From: Isoetes taiwanensis
Lineage: Eukaryota > Streptophyta > Lycopodiopsida > Isoetales > Isoetaceae
NCBI GenBank assembly: GCA_021234155.1
Contig: JAJEKV010000001.1
Coordinates: 24,415,189-24,479,188 of the forward strand
Direction of reading: 5' to 3'
Length of the DNA stretch: 64,000 nucleotides
The notes beneath the pieces were generated by a model. The model saw nothing but the letters and a program-made list of their open reading frames with translations, was not told the origin of the DNA and did not search any database. Of the stretch, positions 1 through 9,944 are shown in pieces (positions within the stretch are counted from its first letter, which is position 1; each line of letters begins with the position of its first letter). The position numbers were made by a program, and so were the translations under genes.

Positions 1-1
1 T

Positions 2-2131
2 GAAGGAATGTGTAGGAAAGGATATGCACCAGACATCATTACTTATAATACAGTTCTAAACGGCTTTTGTAAGTCTAATATGTTGGACAAGGCCTACATG
101 CTATTTGATACCATGCAATCAAAAGGGGTTATTCCAAATGTTATCACATATAACTCTCTGATTAATGGTTTTTGCAAGGTAGGCCAGGTAGAGAGGGGTT
201 TGGAGTTTCTACATAAGATGACAGAAGCTGGTTGCATTGCAGATACATGTACATACAATACCCTCATTGATGGACTTTGTAAATCAAATCGTTCTGTTGA
301 TGCTGATAAGCTCTTCAAGGAGATGGTCGAAAAAGGTCATGCTCCTGATATTGTGTCATATAATACACTGCTGGATGGTCTTTGTAAGGCTTCTTGTTTG
401 AATGAGGCACAGGTGTTAGTTAGAAAAATGATGGAGGAGAAGATTGAACCAAATGTGGTGACTCATGGTACCCTTATCAATGGCTTGTGCAAAGCTGGCA
501 AGACTGAGGAAGCCACGGAGCTGTTGAAAGCAATGGCAGAAAGATATCCAAACTTTGCGATTGGGTATACATCCTTAATAAATAACCTATTTTTGGAAGG
601 CAAATTAAAGAAAGCATATGATGCCTACTTGCACATGATTGAAAATAGAGTTGTGTTGGACAATGTCGCATACAACATTTTGATTCCTATTCTTTATGCA
701 ATGAAAAGGGAAAAAGAGGCAGATGCACTTTATAACAAGATGGTAGAGAGAGGTGAGGCGCCAAGCATCCGGACCATTAACATAGTCCTCAATAATATGT
801 GCAAAAGTGGTCAAGTAGCTTCTGCGTATGACCACTTTAGGACGATGATGAAGAGAGGTTTTATTTTCAATGCAGTTTCCTACAATGTAATAATAGATGG
901 GCTGTGTAAAACACAGAAAACAGATACTGCATTGGAGTTATTTAGTCAAATGAGTGCAAATAATGTTCCTCGTACTGTTATTACCTATAGTAGCCTTATA
1001 GATGGGCTGTGCAAGTGTAAGGATATAAGCAAGGCAAAATTGTTCTTTGAAGAGATGCTTGCAAAAGATATTGCCCCAAATACCATCACATATAATGTCC
1101 TCCTCAGTGGGTTGTGTAAGGCGGGCCAAATTGAAGACGCACAACGGGTGTTTAAAGATATGGAGCTTCATAATGCAAATGCAGACAATGCTAGCTATGG
1201 TATTCTTATAAATGCCTTCTGCAAGATTGGCAAGGTAGATGACGCGCATCGGCTGTTATATGGAATGATAGATAAAGGTTTTGTTCCAAATTTAGTCACA
1301 TATAATTTTGTTCTTCATCGGCTATGTCAAATGAAAAGATTTGTTGATGCACAGAAGCTAGTAAAAAGCATGGCCTCTTCAGATACACTTCCGAATAGCA
1401 TCACGTATGGAATTCTAGCAAGTGCTCTTTGCGAAGGGGGGAAGTTGGCTGAGGCCAGTAAGCTCATCCGAACAATGATGAACAGTGGGTGCATGCCCGA
1501 TCCAGTAACCTATAACAGTGTTCTTCAGAAGCTTTGCAAGGCCGGTGAAATTAATGGTGCCTTGGAACATTTCCATAATGTCCGAGGGCATTGTGTTCCT
1601 AATGTAGTAGCTTATAACATCATGTTAGATGCTCTCTGCAAATCCATGAAGGTTGAGGAAGCATACCATCTTTTCGAAGAAATGACAGGAGGGGGGATCT
1701 CTCCAGACAAATTTACTTATGCCATTCTTGCCTATGGACTTTGTAGAGCAGATAAAGTTGATGAGGCATATCACTTGCTTATGTTTATAGATAGACATCA
1801 CAGTTTGCCTAACATCATGGCATATAACACAGTTTTAACTAAACTTTGCAAGACCTATAAAGTCACAAAGGCATATAAGCTTTTCCAAACAATGATTCAG
1901 AGGGGATGTACTCCAGATTTGCAAATTTGTAAAGCTCTTGTCAATGGCTTGTTCAAGACACAAAGAATGGATATTCTTGAAGAGATAATCAACAGCAGGT
2001 CTGTCCCATATGAAATCAAGGAACAATTAAAAAGGTGTGAAAGGGAATTTGGCAGAATTGAGGTGTCAGATACCAGGACAGCAATAGCCAATGTTCTGGA
2101 AAATTATAAATTGAGATCAAAATTAACTTAA
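2..2131 (+). CDS. P-class pentatricopeptide repeat protein, 5' end outside window
   Basis: The frame is open from base 2 and the first ATG (base 8) lies inside a repeat, so the true start is upstream. About 18 full 35-residue PPR motifs run back to back, with the recurring pattern TYNxLIxGLCKxG...A..LF..M...G..P[DN]. A degenerate 19th repeat and a basic tail of about 60 residues follow. No E, E+ or DYW extension is seen, so this is a P-class protein. Family knowledge: such proteins bind organellar RNA base by base and act in processing, stability or translation in mitochondria or plastids. The targeting peptide is not in view. Residue-5/residue-35 pairs from repeat 1 onward are NN, ND, ND, NN, G?, TD, NS, NN, NT, SN, ND, GN, NN, GD, NN, ND, AN, ND. 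No frameshift or internal stop is visible and no intron is needed, which is typical of the family. Confidence 0.95.
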   Translation, partial: EGMCRKGYAPDIITYNTVLNGFCKSNMLDKAYMLFDTMQSKGVIPNVITYNSLINGFCKVGQVERGLEFLHKMTEAGCIADTCTYNTLIDGLCKSNRSVDADKLFKEMVEKGHAPDIVSYNTLLDGLCKASCLNEAQVLVRKMMEEKIEPNVVTHGTLINGLCKAGKTEEATELLKAMAERYPNFAIGYTSLINNLFLEGKLKKAYDAYLHMIENRVVLDNVAYNILIPILYAMKREKEADALYNKMVERGEAPSIRTINIVLNNMCKSGQVASAYDHFRTMMKRGFIFNAVSYNVIIDGLCKTQKTDTALELFSQMSANNVPRTVITYSSLIDGLCKCKDISKAKLFFEEMLAKDIAPNTITYNVLLSGLCKAGQIEDAQRVFKDMELHNANADNASYGILINAFCKIGKVDDAHRLLYGMIDKGFVPNLVTYNFVLHRLCQMKRFVDAQKLVKSMASSDTLPNSITYGILASALCEGGKLAEASKLIRTMMNSGCMPDPVTYNSVLQKLCKAGEINGALEHFHNVRGHCVPNVVAYNIMLDALCKSMKVEEAYHLFEEMTGGGISPDKFTYAILAYGLCRADKVDEAYHLLMFIDRHHSLPNIMAYNTVLTKLCKTYKVTKAYKLFQTMIQRGCTPDLQICKALVNGLFKTQRMDILEEIINSRSVPYEIKEQLKRCEREFGRIEVSDTRTAIANVLENYKLRSKLT

Positions 2132-3885
2132 CCAACTGTGCAATGATAAGTTAGTGAAAATTGCTATTGGAAAGATTTTAAGATTGTGTTCTTTCGGAAC
2201 AATAGCAGGATAGCAGGAAGAGTGAGCTGTCTTATGCTGCAGTCATTTGGTGATCAATCTCTTTTTTGTTGAAGGAAGAGAACTGGCTTATCATTGGAAG
2301 AAGTTGCAGATAAAACGTTAAGTTTATAGGTTGGCTTCACTTGATAAATATGATAGATTACAGGAGCAACCCTCCTGCATGACACTTGTAGTAGTAAAAT
2401 CCAAATAGGAGGCTATTCGGGAACGAGTCTCATGCCTGGGATCGAGAATGGGGATTGCGGGGACAAGAACAATCCAAGCGGTGCAAAATCTTGAAGATGT
2501 ATGAAGAAGAGATGATGAATGTACAGGGATCATAGAGTGAAGCAGCCTTAAATAGCAGCTTCCCTAATTGTTTGTAATGGCTGCTCTATCAATTTGTGTA
2601 CTGGTATCCATCTAAAAACTGGCATGGATCATGTAGAATGTGTATATTGCATGGACCGGCTCTATTGCATAACAGTCTCTTTTGATGTTTGTCACAGTCC
2701 ACTCTTTGTATTTGCAGGATCTGTGGTAAGGGCAGGAGGAGAAGCTTTGCCACTTTCTGGAATATCTGCATGGGGTTTTGTAGTCCAGACAAAATCAATG
2801 CTGTATACTTTATCTTCTTTATTCACGGGGCTTTAGCAGGTGAGAAACATTTGATTTATTCCTTACAAAAAGTTACTTTTTCATTAGCGGATCATTGAGC
2901 ATTTTCGACCTCAAAATACAGCTCTTGAATCAGGCCTTTCGCTGGAGGAGCTTTGTTACGTTTTGTATTTGCCGTGTTTCATTTTCCTTTTCACTTTGTG
3001 GTCATTGCCTTTGTTTCTTTCCCTTTTTCTGCAGGTTGGAGGTGTGTCAGTCGCCAGTCCAGAGCTTGCGAATTCAACAATTTCTGTCATGTATGTCTTT
3101 GTTTTTGTTGCTTGTTTCTTTCTAAAGGCAAGAGACTCTAATTGATTGAAACAATTAAGTTTATATAGTGAGCCAAGAACAAAAAAACACTTCTTGAATC
3201 CATGCTAAAAGCAGAGCTCTTAATAACCCATATGCAGAGTTATCATAACTGCAAAAAATTGGTATGGAACCATCCTAAAAGATAAATATGAGTAGGAGAT
3301 GAGAGAATGCAGACACAGCCATGACTGGCATGATATTTAAATTAGCTAATTCTAATGCATGGCTGTGATAAAGTCTGGGCTCTCTCATCTCCTTACAGGC
3401 ACAGATTGGTAGCTATCCCAATGTCTTCTCCTCTTACAGGGATGCTAAAGGAATCAAGACAACACTCTTCTACACCTGCAGCTGCCCTTATGATAGGTCC
3501 AAATGATGTAAAAATTGTCACAAACAGCAGACTCATTAATTGAAGAGCTAATTTTGTTTGCTTTTTGTTATGCTACTTTATTGCTCCAAAAAGTGTTTAT
3601 CTGCTTTTTTATATTTGTTGGGTTTCAGTTTTCATTGCAATTTGCAGGAGATTCACTTCTGATGAGCTTGTAAGTCCAACAGTTCTCTGACAGTACAAAT
3701 TGGCAATGAAATATTCTGTTACGCTCAGCAACCATACTGTTTAACAAGTCAGTTTCATGCACATCACCATAAGTAACTAAATCACCATAAGTAACGAAAC
3801 TTAATGCTTAATGTTGTTGAGTTTTGCACTTCTGCTCCATTTCCATTCTTATCTTTTGTACAAAGCATCTGATTCCTTATCCATT
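2132..3885. other. 3' flank of PPR gene with exon-like fragments
   Basis: No long ORF. The first few hundred bases are the likely 3' UTR of the PPR gene. Further on, short segments have good plant splice borders: a tttctgcag acceptor near 3034 followed by an open stretch to a gtatgt near 3090, an acceptor near 3398 followed by an open stretch to about 3515, and a tttgcag near 3647. They could be exons or decayed exons of an unidentified plus-strand gene. I recognise no domain in them. Confidence 0.35.
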
Positions 3886-4080
3886 ATGCTTCTGCCATAT
3901 AGGATTTTCCATAGAATGCATAGGACGAATGACACCTCCGTGCCCTTCACCTGGACACTTGCCCATCACAAGTGATCTGAGTCAGACGAAGGGCCTTTCC
4001 ATGGTGACTAAGTTGCCATGGAAAGGGAATTTCTCGTATTTATATGATAGGAGCATTGTATAGATTCGAGAAGTGTCACA
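3886..4080 (+). mobile_element. 3'-terminal LTR fragment of the histone-H3 LTR element family
   Basis: This stretch aligns almost continuously with the last ~190 bp of the LTRs ending at 28083 and 34129. Shared blocks include gaatgacacctccgtg, the ccatggtgac...gttgccatgg palindromic block, and the gggagcatngtatagattc terminus, ending in gtcaca at 4080. The 5' ~1.35 kb of the LTR is missing, and no primer-binding site follows, so the flank after 4080 is not the element's interior. It is a truncated solo or 3' LTR and shows that the family is multi-copy. It is more diverged than the two LTRs of the full element are from each other. Confidence 0.85.
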
Positions 4081-4345
4081 AATTCTCTAATCTCGTCTTT
4101 CTTGTGTGGTAATTCTTCAATATTTAAGTCCCACAAGCCTAGCCACTCCACTGCATCCTTATAACATTCCATGTCCTTGCTGGTTGCCATAGCAATCTTA
4201 GGGAGTCTGTCTAATTCCGTATTGCGTACTCTGCCCACATATATTGCAAATTGTGCAATTGCCCCTCCTTCAAAAGGGAGAAGATCATCTTCAGCCAACA
4301 TCATAGCATATGGCGCTCTAAGTGATACATTGATTCCATCTATAA
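4081..4345 (-). pseudogene. Terminal-exon-like remnant of an unidentified gene
   Basis: On the minus strand an open frame starts just after a good acceptor (cttacag, around 4350) and stays open for about 85 residues up to the LTR boundary at 4080. There it runs into the transposon sequence and ends as an artefact at about 4008. The peptide is acidic and amphipathic, with the segment LAEDDLLPFEGGAIAQFAIY and, later, GLWDLNIEELPHKKDE. It looks like real protein rather than a random frame. I do not recognise the family. The LTR seems to have inserted into, or deleted, the rest of the exon. Confidence 0.35.
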
Positions 4346-4395
4346 TTATTCTGTAAGATGATGCCCGGATATTTATAAGAACTAACTATTTCTAG

Positions 4396-4600
4396 CAGTG
4401 TTGGATCCGTACGGGTACGGTAACTTTCAAGTACTTACCATACCATACTGGAAGTACGGTACGTACAGATTAAAAAATGAATTGTTTTGGTGATAAAATG
4501 CAATATGTTACCGTACCCGTACGTTACATTATGGTATGAGCCATACAATACTTAGAATACGTATTTTACAAAAAAAATATAAAAAATTTTGGATGTTGGG
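4396..4600. mobile_element. hAT-like MITE left end, GTAC-rich
   Basis: The segment begins with CAGTGTTGG and is dense in GTAC/CGTACG palindromes (for example gtacgggtacggtaac and tacggtacgtaca). It resembles the well-delimited hAT MITE at 9195-9613. No matching right terminus or 8-bp duplication was found, so it may be a truncated copy. Confidence 0.35.
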
Positions 4601-5251
4601 TTTTTTTTTTTCCCTCGATTTTTTTTTTCCTCCCGTAGAGTTTGCTGGTGGCCGAACACCCTGTCGCCTTGGCCGATCTCACAGAAACAGCTGCTGATCA
4701 CCCGAAATAGCTGCTGCTCACCCGAAATGCCTTGGCCGACCAGTTTGTTTCAGCTTTGATGGTTTAGTTTTAACAAGGGATGGAGAGTCCAGGGTTTTAG
4801 GGTCTGCAATAGACATCTCAGTGGATTTGCAACAAAGGTAACGAATCATCTGTGCATTTATGATCAGGAAAAGCACTTATCTGTGCATGGCTCTTATCAA
4901 TACTAAGCACTTCTAATTCTTATCCATTTTTCAGTCTTGCATTCTGATGCAGGGAGCTTAAAGCAAAAGGTCAGTTGCATTCCACTATTTTGTAGGCAAG
5001 ATTTATGGTTTTAAGATTTATGGGTTCAAGATTTGTTGTTTTAGAGTTGTGGTTTAAGATGTCCAGTTGAGCAGATAATCTCACTCTTCACCATAGTGCC
5101 ATGAAGATCATCCATTTGGAATGTTTATTGGAAAATGCACGGATTTAAAACTTAAGCTTGACAAGTGTTTCCGGGAAGAGGTATGTATGCTGCTTTACCA
5201 TTCCTTTATACTTAATTTTCTCACTTCTTTAGTTTCAGAATTGATAAATTA
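4601..5251. other. No gene recognised
   Basis: The first part holds T-rich tracts. A short direct repeat (acagctgctgatcacccgaaat / agctgctgctcacccgaaat) lies near 4690-4730. Nothing coding is supported. Confidence 0.5.
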
Positions 5252-5575
5252 TTAGTTTCTCGTGTCAAAATGAGAAATAGCTAAAGAAAAAAATGCCCAT
5301 GATACCATCCAGCCAGTGTTGCTAAACTGCTTGTAAGAAGCAGTGGCCTGCATTCCATCCTGTCTAGCAATAAATAGTATGATGGCCACAAATACAAAGA
5401 GTGCTTTTATAAGTCCAACAAGTGTTGTTACTGTAACAGCCAGAAGTTCAGACTTGTTGTTCATGCGTGCTTTGCTAAATATTTCAGGGGTGTAGTATAC
5501 TAAAGCACCTACTCCACAAGCTGGTTGGAAAAAATTTATTCCAATTACCAACATAATCATGTGTCTCATCTTCAA
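5252..5575 (-). pseudogene. Polyol/monosaccharide transporter (MFS) fragment
   Basis: The 107-residue frame matches the middle of plant sugar-porter proteins of the polyol/inositol transporter type. It has the segment GINFFQPACGVGALVYYTPEIF (family pattern G.xFFQ.A.G..A...Y.P.IF), then a hydrophobic helix after LLAVTVTTLVG. The following loop that normally carries D[R/K]VGRR is replaced by IARQDG, so the signature is lost. Intact family members are about 500 residues and are proton symporters in membranes. No other exons are visible on either side, so this is a stranded exon or pseudogene fragment. Residues after about 70 do not resemble the family. Confidence 0.65.
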
Positions 5576-6008
5576 AATTTCTCTTCAAGGTCTGCTTTCA
5601 CAATTTGCTTCCCCTGTTTCAGACGAAACTTCAGCAGTTATGGTATTAGAAACAGGGTTTATGAGATGACTCTTTCCATGTAGAAATATTTTGTCAACAA
5701 ACGAGTCACTGCTGCTCTTGACATTGAACATCATGGCTGGTCAATAAATCTGGCCACCCATCCTAGACTTCTTGCTGTCACTTTTTCCTTACATTGGAGA
5801 AACTTTAAATGTATTTTGTTGGGCTATGTCAATTACTGTTGCACTTCTTCTTCTCTAAAGTACTGTTATTATCTCGACAACTTGCAACAATAGGCCCTTT
5901 TTGGCACAATAGGGAACATGTTTTAGATGTCTTGAAGGTAATAGCTTAGTCTCATGGGCTTTGCTAGAATGCTGAAGGATGGATGCTTTTTTCTATTTAT
6001 AAAACCTT

Positions 6009-6728
6009 ATGGACGGATGGGCATTCTTCTATAATTGGGTTGCCATTCAGGATCCTAGAATGGACATGGGTTTGCCCATTCTACAGCTACCTGCTGTAGC
6101 AAGTGCTTTTCTTTGTACAGGAAATTTATGTCTAGCAGAATGTTGTAATCTGCTGGTATTATCTACAACCTTTAGACCCTGGAAAAGCAGGTTGATACCA
6201 AAGCAGGTTTCACATGGATGGCCAAATGCAGTTACTCCCTACTCTCAGAGTCCTGGTATGCCTGTGTTTCCGGCTCATGTCATGCCTTACCAAATGCACT
6301 TGCCAGGAAACAAGGCGTCAACACAAAGTGGTTCACAGAAACCATTGGTTTCTAACTTCTGTAATGTTGATCTTAATTCTTCATTAGCCAGAAGGGGCGC
6401 CACTGGACATGATCTTCCAATTCCACCTACTGCATATCTGCATGGTACAGTGCATTATGGTCCTTATCCATATCCCTTTCCTCCTCCAAATGCAGTTGCT
6501 CATTTCTACAGGAATTACAATGTGTCAGGCCAGAATGAAGCAGCCCCAAGAAATACCCCAGCAGGTTTGCCTCATGAGGAATCTGGTCAGGAAGTAAGGG
6601 CAAACACTTCTGCAAGCTCCCCCAATGATGCTGATGGGCCTGATTTGGGACTTACCTTAGGGCCATCGTTCCCAAAAAGGCCAACAATTAACTTTCAACG
6701 CAATGATTGGCGAAGGCCAGCATCATGA
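6009..6728 (+). CDS. Hypothetical Pro/Tyr-rich protein with EAR-like C-terminal motif
   Basis: The frame gives 239 residues. The first ~65 are probably intron or 5' sequence read through, because several acceptor-like sites lie inside (tttgtacag near 6120, aaagcag near 6190 and 6206). The part from about residue 66 looks genuine: low-complexity Pro/Tyr/His/Met-rich sequence (TPYSQSPGMPVFPAHVMPYQ, YGPYPYPFPPPNAVAHFY), then a polar Ser/Asn/Glu stretch. Near the end is DLGLTLG, which fits the LxLxL EAR-type repression motif common at the ends of plant transcription factors. No DNA-binding domain is present here, so I read it as the last exon of a regulator whose upstream exons are lost or unrecognised. 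The exact family is unknown. Confidence 0.5.
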   Translation: MDGWAFFYNWVAIQDPRMDMGLPILQLPAVASAFLCTGNLCLAECCNLLVLSTTFRPWKSRLIPKQVSHGWPNAVTPYSQSPGMPVFPAHVMPYQMHLPGNKASTQSGSQKPLVSNFCNVDLNSSLARRGATGHDLPIPPTAYLHGTVHYGPYPYPFPPPNAVAHFYRNYNVSGQNEAAPRNTPAGLPHEESGQEVRANTSASSPNDADGPDLGLTLGPSFPKRPTINFQRNDWRRPAS

Positions 6729-7315
6729 CAATTGAAAATGATTACTATTTATGTGATGTCAGCTTGACTACATGTCAATGGTGGCCATGCAATTGTGTGA
6801 GTTTTCTTACTATTACATAATGCACAGGAATATTGGAGCAGTTTCTAGCTTATGAAGACTGCAACTTGTGAACTTATTCTTAATTAACTAGTTCTCTCTA
6901 TAGCATTTCTTGTGTGTTTTCATATTTAAAACGTTGTATCAATTTGGCTGGCGGCCTTTTAGTTTTGAACTTGTTCTCAGCTACAATTATCCCGATTAAA
7001 ACGTTTCTTTTGCATCTAATTGATTCATGTTTTGTTGTTTTTCAAGTAATTGTGGTCAGCATTGTGAAGGCAAGAAGATTTGTAGAAGCCAAGAGCAGAT
7101 GCGTGACTTTGAGATAATAGCTTGTGCCTATTGAGCCAAAGCCAAAATTGCCGTGAAAGCCTTAAAAGCTGTTACAAAACGTGAAGCAAACTTGAAGAGC
7201 ATTACCCGTTGCCTGCCCAAAGGGCATTTTGGGAATTTTAGATTTTATAAGGGCAATCTGGTAAATTACCCATTTCGAAAGGGCAATTGGGTAACTTTCC
7301 TTTTTTGTTATAAAC
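6729..7315. other. 3' flank of the EAR-like ORF; short GGGCAA repeats
   Basis: AT-rich sequence likely includes the 3' UTR. From 7218 to 7300 there are spaced copies of aagggcatt/aagggcaat, around a gtaaattaccc/gggtaac inverted pair. This could be the remnant of a transposon end next to the gypsy fragment. No coding signal. Confidence 0.4.
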
Positions 7316-9190
7316 TATTCGGATGATATTCTTATTTATTCTAACACTCTTGAAGAATATGAGAGGCATGTTCGACAGGACCTCCAGAAGCTTCGTGAAC
7401 TTGGGTTATATGCCAAACTCGAAATGTGTCAGTTCGATCAGGATACTGTGGAGTTTTTTAGTTATCGTGTCATCCCTCATGGAGTCTCTATAGATCCCGA
7501 AAAGGTCAGCATTGTTTTGGAGTGGTAAACACCTTCTTCTATCCGAGATGTTCATTGTTTTCTTAGATTCGCCAACTTCTATCGAGCATTTTATTCAGGA
7601 TTATTCAGAGATTGCCCTTCATTTGATATGCTTCACGGCAAAGGATGTGCCATTTGAATGGAGCGTGAAAGCATAAACTGCTTTTGTTACTCAGAAGCAT
7701 GTTTTTACGATGGCACCAGTTCTTACTCATACAGATCCTTCGCGCCTATATGTTATCGAAGCAGATGCTTCTGATTTTGTTATTGGCGGTATCCTCTCAC
7801 AGGAAGGGAATGACCATGAGCTACAACCGATCGCCTATCACTCGCAAAAGTTCTAGGCTGCCGAAATCAACTATCCAATTTATGACAAGATGTTGTTAGC
7901 TATAGTTGATTCTTTCAAGGAATGGAGACGTTTTTTGAAAGGATCTCCTTATAAGATCACACTCTATACGAATCATCAAAATTTGGAATATTTTCAGTCT
8001 GCTTGAGTGCTCAACCGTGGCCGGCCCTAGTGGCATACTCAAGTATTATTCCGCATTGATTTCTAGACCTCACCAAGGGAAGTCTGATGTCTTGTCTCGA
8101 TGCTTCTACCTTGAGCTTAAGTCGATGGATCCCGCATTTGATCAACAATCATAGGTTATCCTAGGGCCTGATCAGTTCTAGCTTATAGCTACCACTTTGA
8201 TCGAGAGGCCTCATGATACAACCCTGTTGGAGCCTGTTTAGGCATCTCTGCCCTTCGATCCATTGGCTCAAGATTTATTTTCACATCTATCAGCGTCATC
8301 TTCTCGGCAAATGCGATCGGACTATGATCGTTTTGAGATTCGAGATGGACTTTTGTTCCGTGAAGGCCTTCTATGTGTTCCAGATGGTGCTTCCCGACTT
8401 TGGGTTCTCCAAGCTTGTCATGACTTGCTTATGGTTGGACATTTTGAAGTAGCCAAGACTCTTGAACCTATTTGTCGAGAGTACTCGTAGCCGGGGCTTA
8501 GTCGCTCTATCGAAGTGTCTATTCGATCCTGTGATATATGCTATGTCGAGTGAAGGTTTTGAGATATCTTTCTTATTTCCTGATGGACCTTGGAAGAGTA
8601 TTTCTGTAGACTTTATTTCGGAGCTGTCACTCTCTTGCAGTCATGATGCCGCCATGGTCATTGTTGATTGCTTCTCTAAGATGGTTCATTTTATTCCCTG
8701 CAACGTCATCATCACTAATGAAGGAACAACTGATCTTTTCCTTCATGAAGTACTCAGACTTCATGGACTGCCAGACTCTATTGTCAGTGGTCATGAACCC
8801 CAATTCGTCGCAGGATTTTGGAAGCGGCTTTTGGAGTTATTGTATATTGATCGCTCACTGACATCTGGTTATCATTCAGAAAGTAATGGGTAAGCAGAAG
8901 ACACTAATCAGACTCTAGGACAATATTTGAAGTGCTTTATCAGTTGTCAGTAAGATGATTGGATCGATTATCTTCCATTAGCTGAGTTTGCCTATAATAA
9001 CTCAATACATGCTTCCAATGGCCAGATTACATTCCTTTTGAACTCTGGCCATCATCCTCGTTGGTTCCTTAGTGTCATTAGCGGTGAGTCTGTCAATCCT
9101 AGTGCTGAGTCTCGACTTTGAGAAACTCTAGGCTCTTCAATTAGATCTTCATCACCATCTTCTCTGAGTACAGGAGCGCTATCGGCATTA
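7316..9190 (+). mobile_element. Ty3/gypsy chromovirus pol, part 1 (RT, RNase H, integrase), decayed
   Basis: Translation in shifting frames gives reverse transcriptase from the catalytic block onward (SDDILIYSNTLEE...LYAKLE..QF), the connection/RNase H region (TDPSR..YVIEADASDF-like) and integrase. The integrase has a clear run at 8546-8893 containing SVDFISELP-like, IVDCFSKM and LHGLPDSIVSGHEPQF (normally SDR). Then come HSESNG and a stop where TE.TNQ is expected. At least eight stops or frameshifts are present. The 5' LTR, gag, protease and N-terminal RT are absent. The frame breaks off at 9190, inside the codon run ERYRH, and resumes at 17817 with YADSS-like codons. The two halves are one gene split by the insertion at 9191-17813. 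Confidence 0.88.
9188..9190. repeat. Target-site duplication TTA, left copy
   Basis: TTA here matches TTA at 17814-17816. Removing 9191-17813 plus one TTA restores the gypsy reading frame (cggcattatgccg), which confirms the duplication. Three-base TTA/TAA duplications are the hallmark of PIF/Harbinger/Tourist elements. Confidence 0.85.
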
Positions 9191-9194
9191 GGGT

Positions 9195-9613
9195 CAGTGT
9201 AGTACCGTACTTCCCGTATCGTGCGTTAATGCGATGCGTATGCAACGTCTGATCTGGGGGTAACGTCACGATGGCGGTTAACGCATAAAAGCGTCGTCAA
9301 AAGTTGTTGTTTAAAGTACGCGTACGGTACGTACGGTACCATAAAATACGCGACGGATGCGCGACGATCAAAAAAATTATTTTTTTTTTTTTTTTGAAAA
9401 ATACTTGTACCGATTACCTATAAAGTCACGTCATCGTACTGCATCTGACCAGTACTTATAAAGTACGCACCGCACGCTGCGTCGCGTAAACAACAAACCA
9501 AAAATTTTTTTTTTTTCTTATTTGATGCACAAAATGAATAAGTACGTACAGTACGTATGGGTACGGTACGTTAAGTATGGAAAACGTAACGTACGCGTAC
9601 TTAACCTACACTG
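9195..9613. mobile_element. hAT-type MITE, 419 bp, GTAC-palindrome rich
   Basis: The ends are CAGTGTAG and CTACACTG, perfect 8-bp inverted repeats that extend imperfectly inward (TAC..GTAC). The flanks are an exact 8-bp direct repeat ATTAGGGT at 9187-9194 and 9614-9621, diagnostic of hAT transposition. The interior carries no ORF but has at least 15 GTAC tetramers plus many ACGT/CGCG, far above chance for 419 bp. Two A/T tracts lie near 9375-9395 and 9500-9515. Confidence 0.9.
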
Positions 9614-9621
9614 ATTAGGGT

Positions 9622-9910
9622 AGTTTCCCACTCGCAATTAGGTTAGGTTAACTTAACCAGTTGGTTATCTCTTAACTTAATGGAAAGTAGGTTGTGATTT
9701 CCCATTAAAGTCATTAAGTTAACACTAACTTAACGGATTGTGAAGATATGCATTCGCACTACACCAATTATGGACCACTTAGGTTAAGTTCATGAAATCA
9801 ACTTAACCTAACCTTCATAATAAGCTTGTGCTTCACACTAGCAGTTAAGAAGTTTTGTTAGGTTAGAGATAAATATGTTTGTTTCTCACTTCAGTTAAGA
9901 GATACGGTTA

Positions 9911-9912
<2 letters not shown>
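9622..9912. repeat. Left arm of the Tourist-like element
   Basis: Subterminal sequence rich in GTTAAGTTAA/TTAACCTAACC motifs in both orientations. It matches the style of the right arm at 17360-17813 in inverted orientation. Non-coding. Confidence 0.7.

Positions 9913-9944
<32 letters not shown>

Noticed and set aside
5311-5330. CAGTGTTGC as a right end for the hAT-like segment starting at 4396
   Set aside because: It is in the same orientation, not inverted, lies inside the transporter fragment, and no 8-bp duplication is present.
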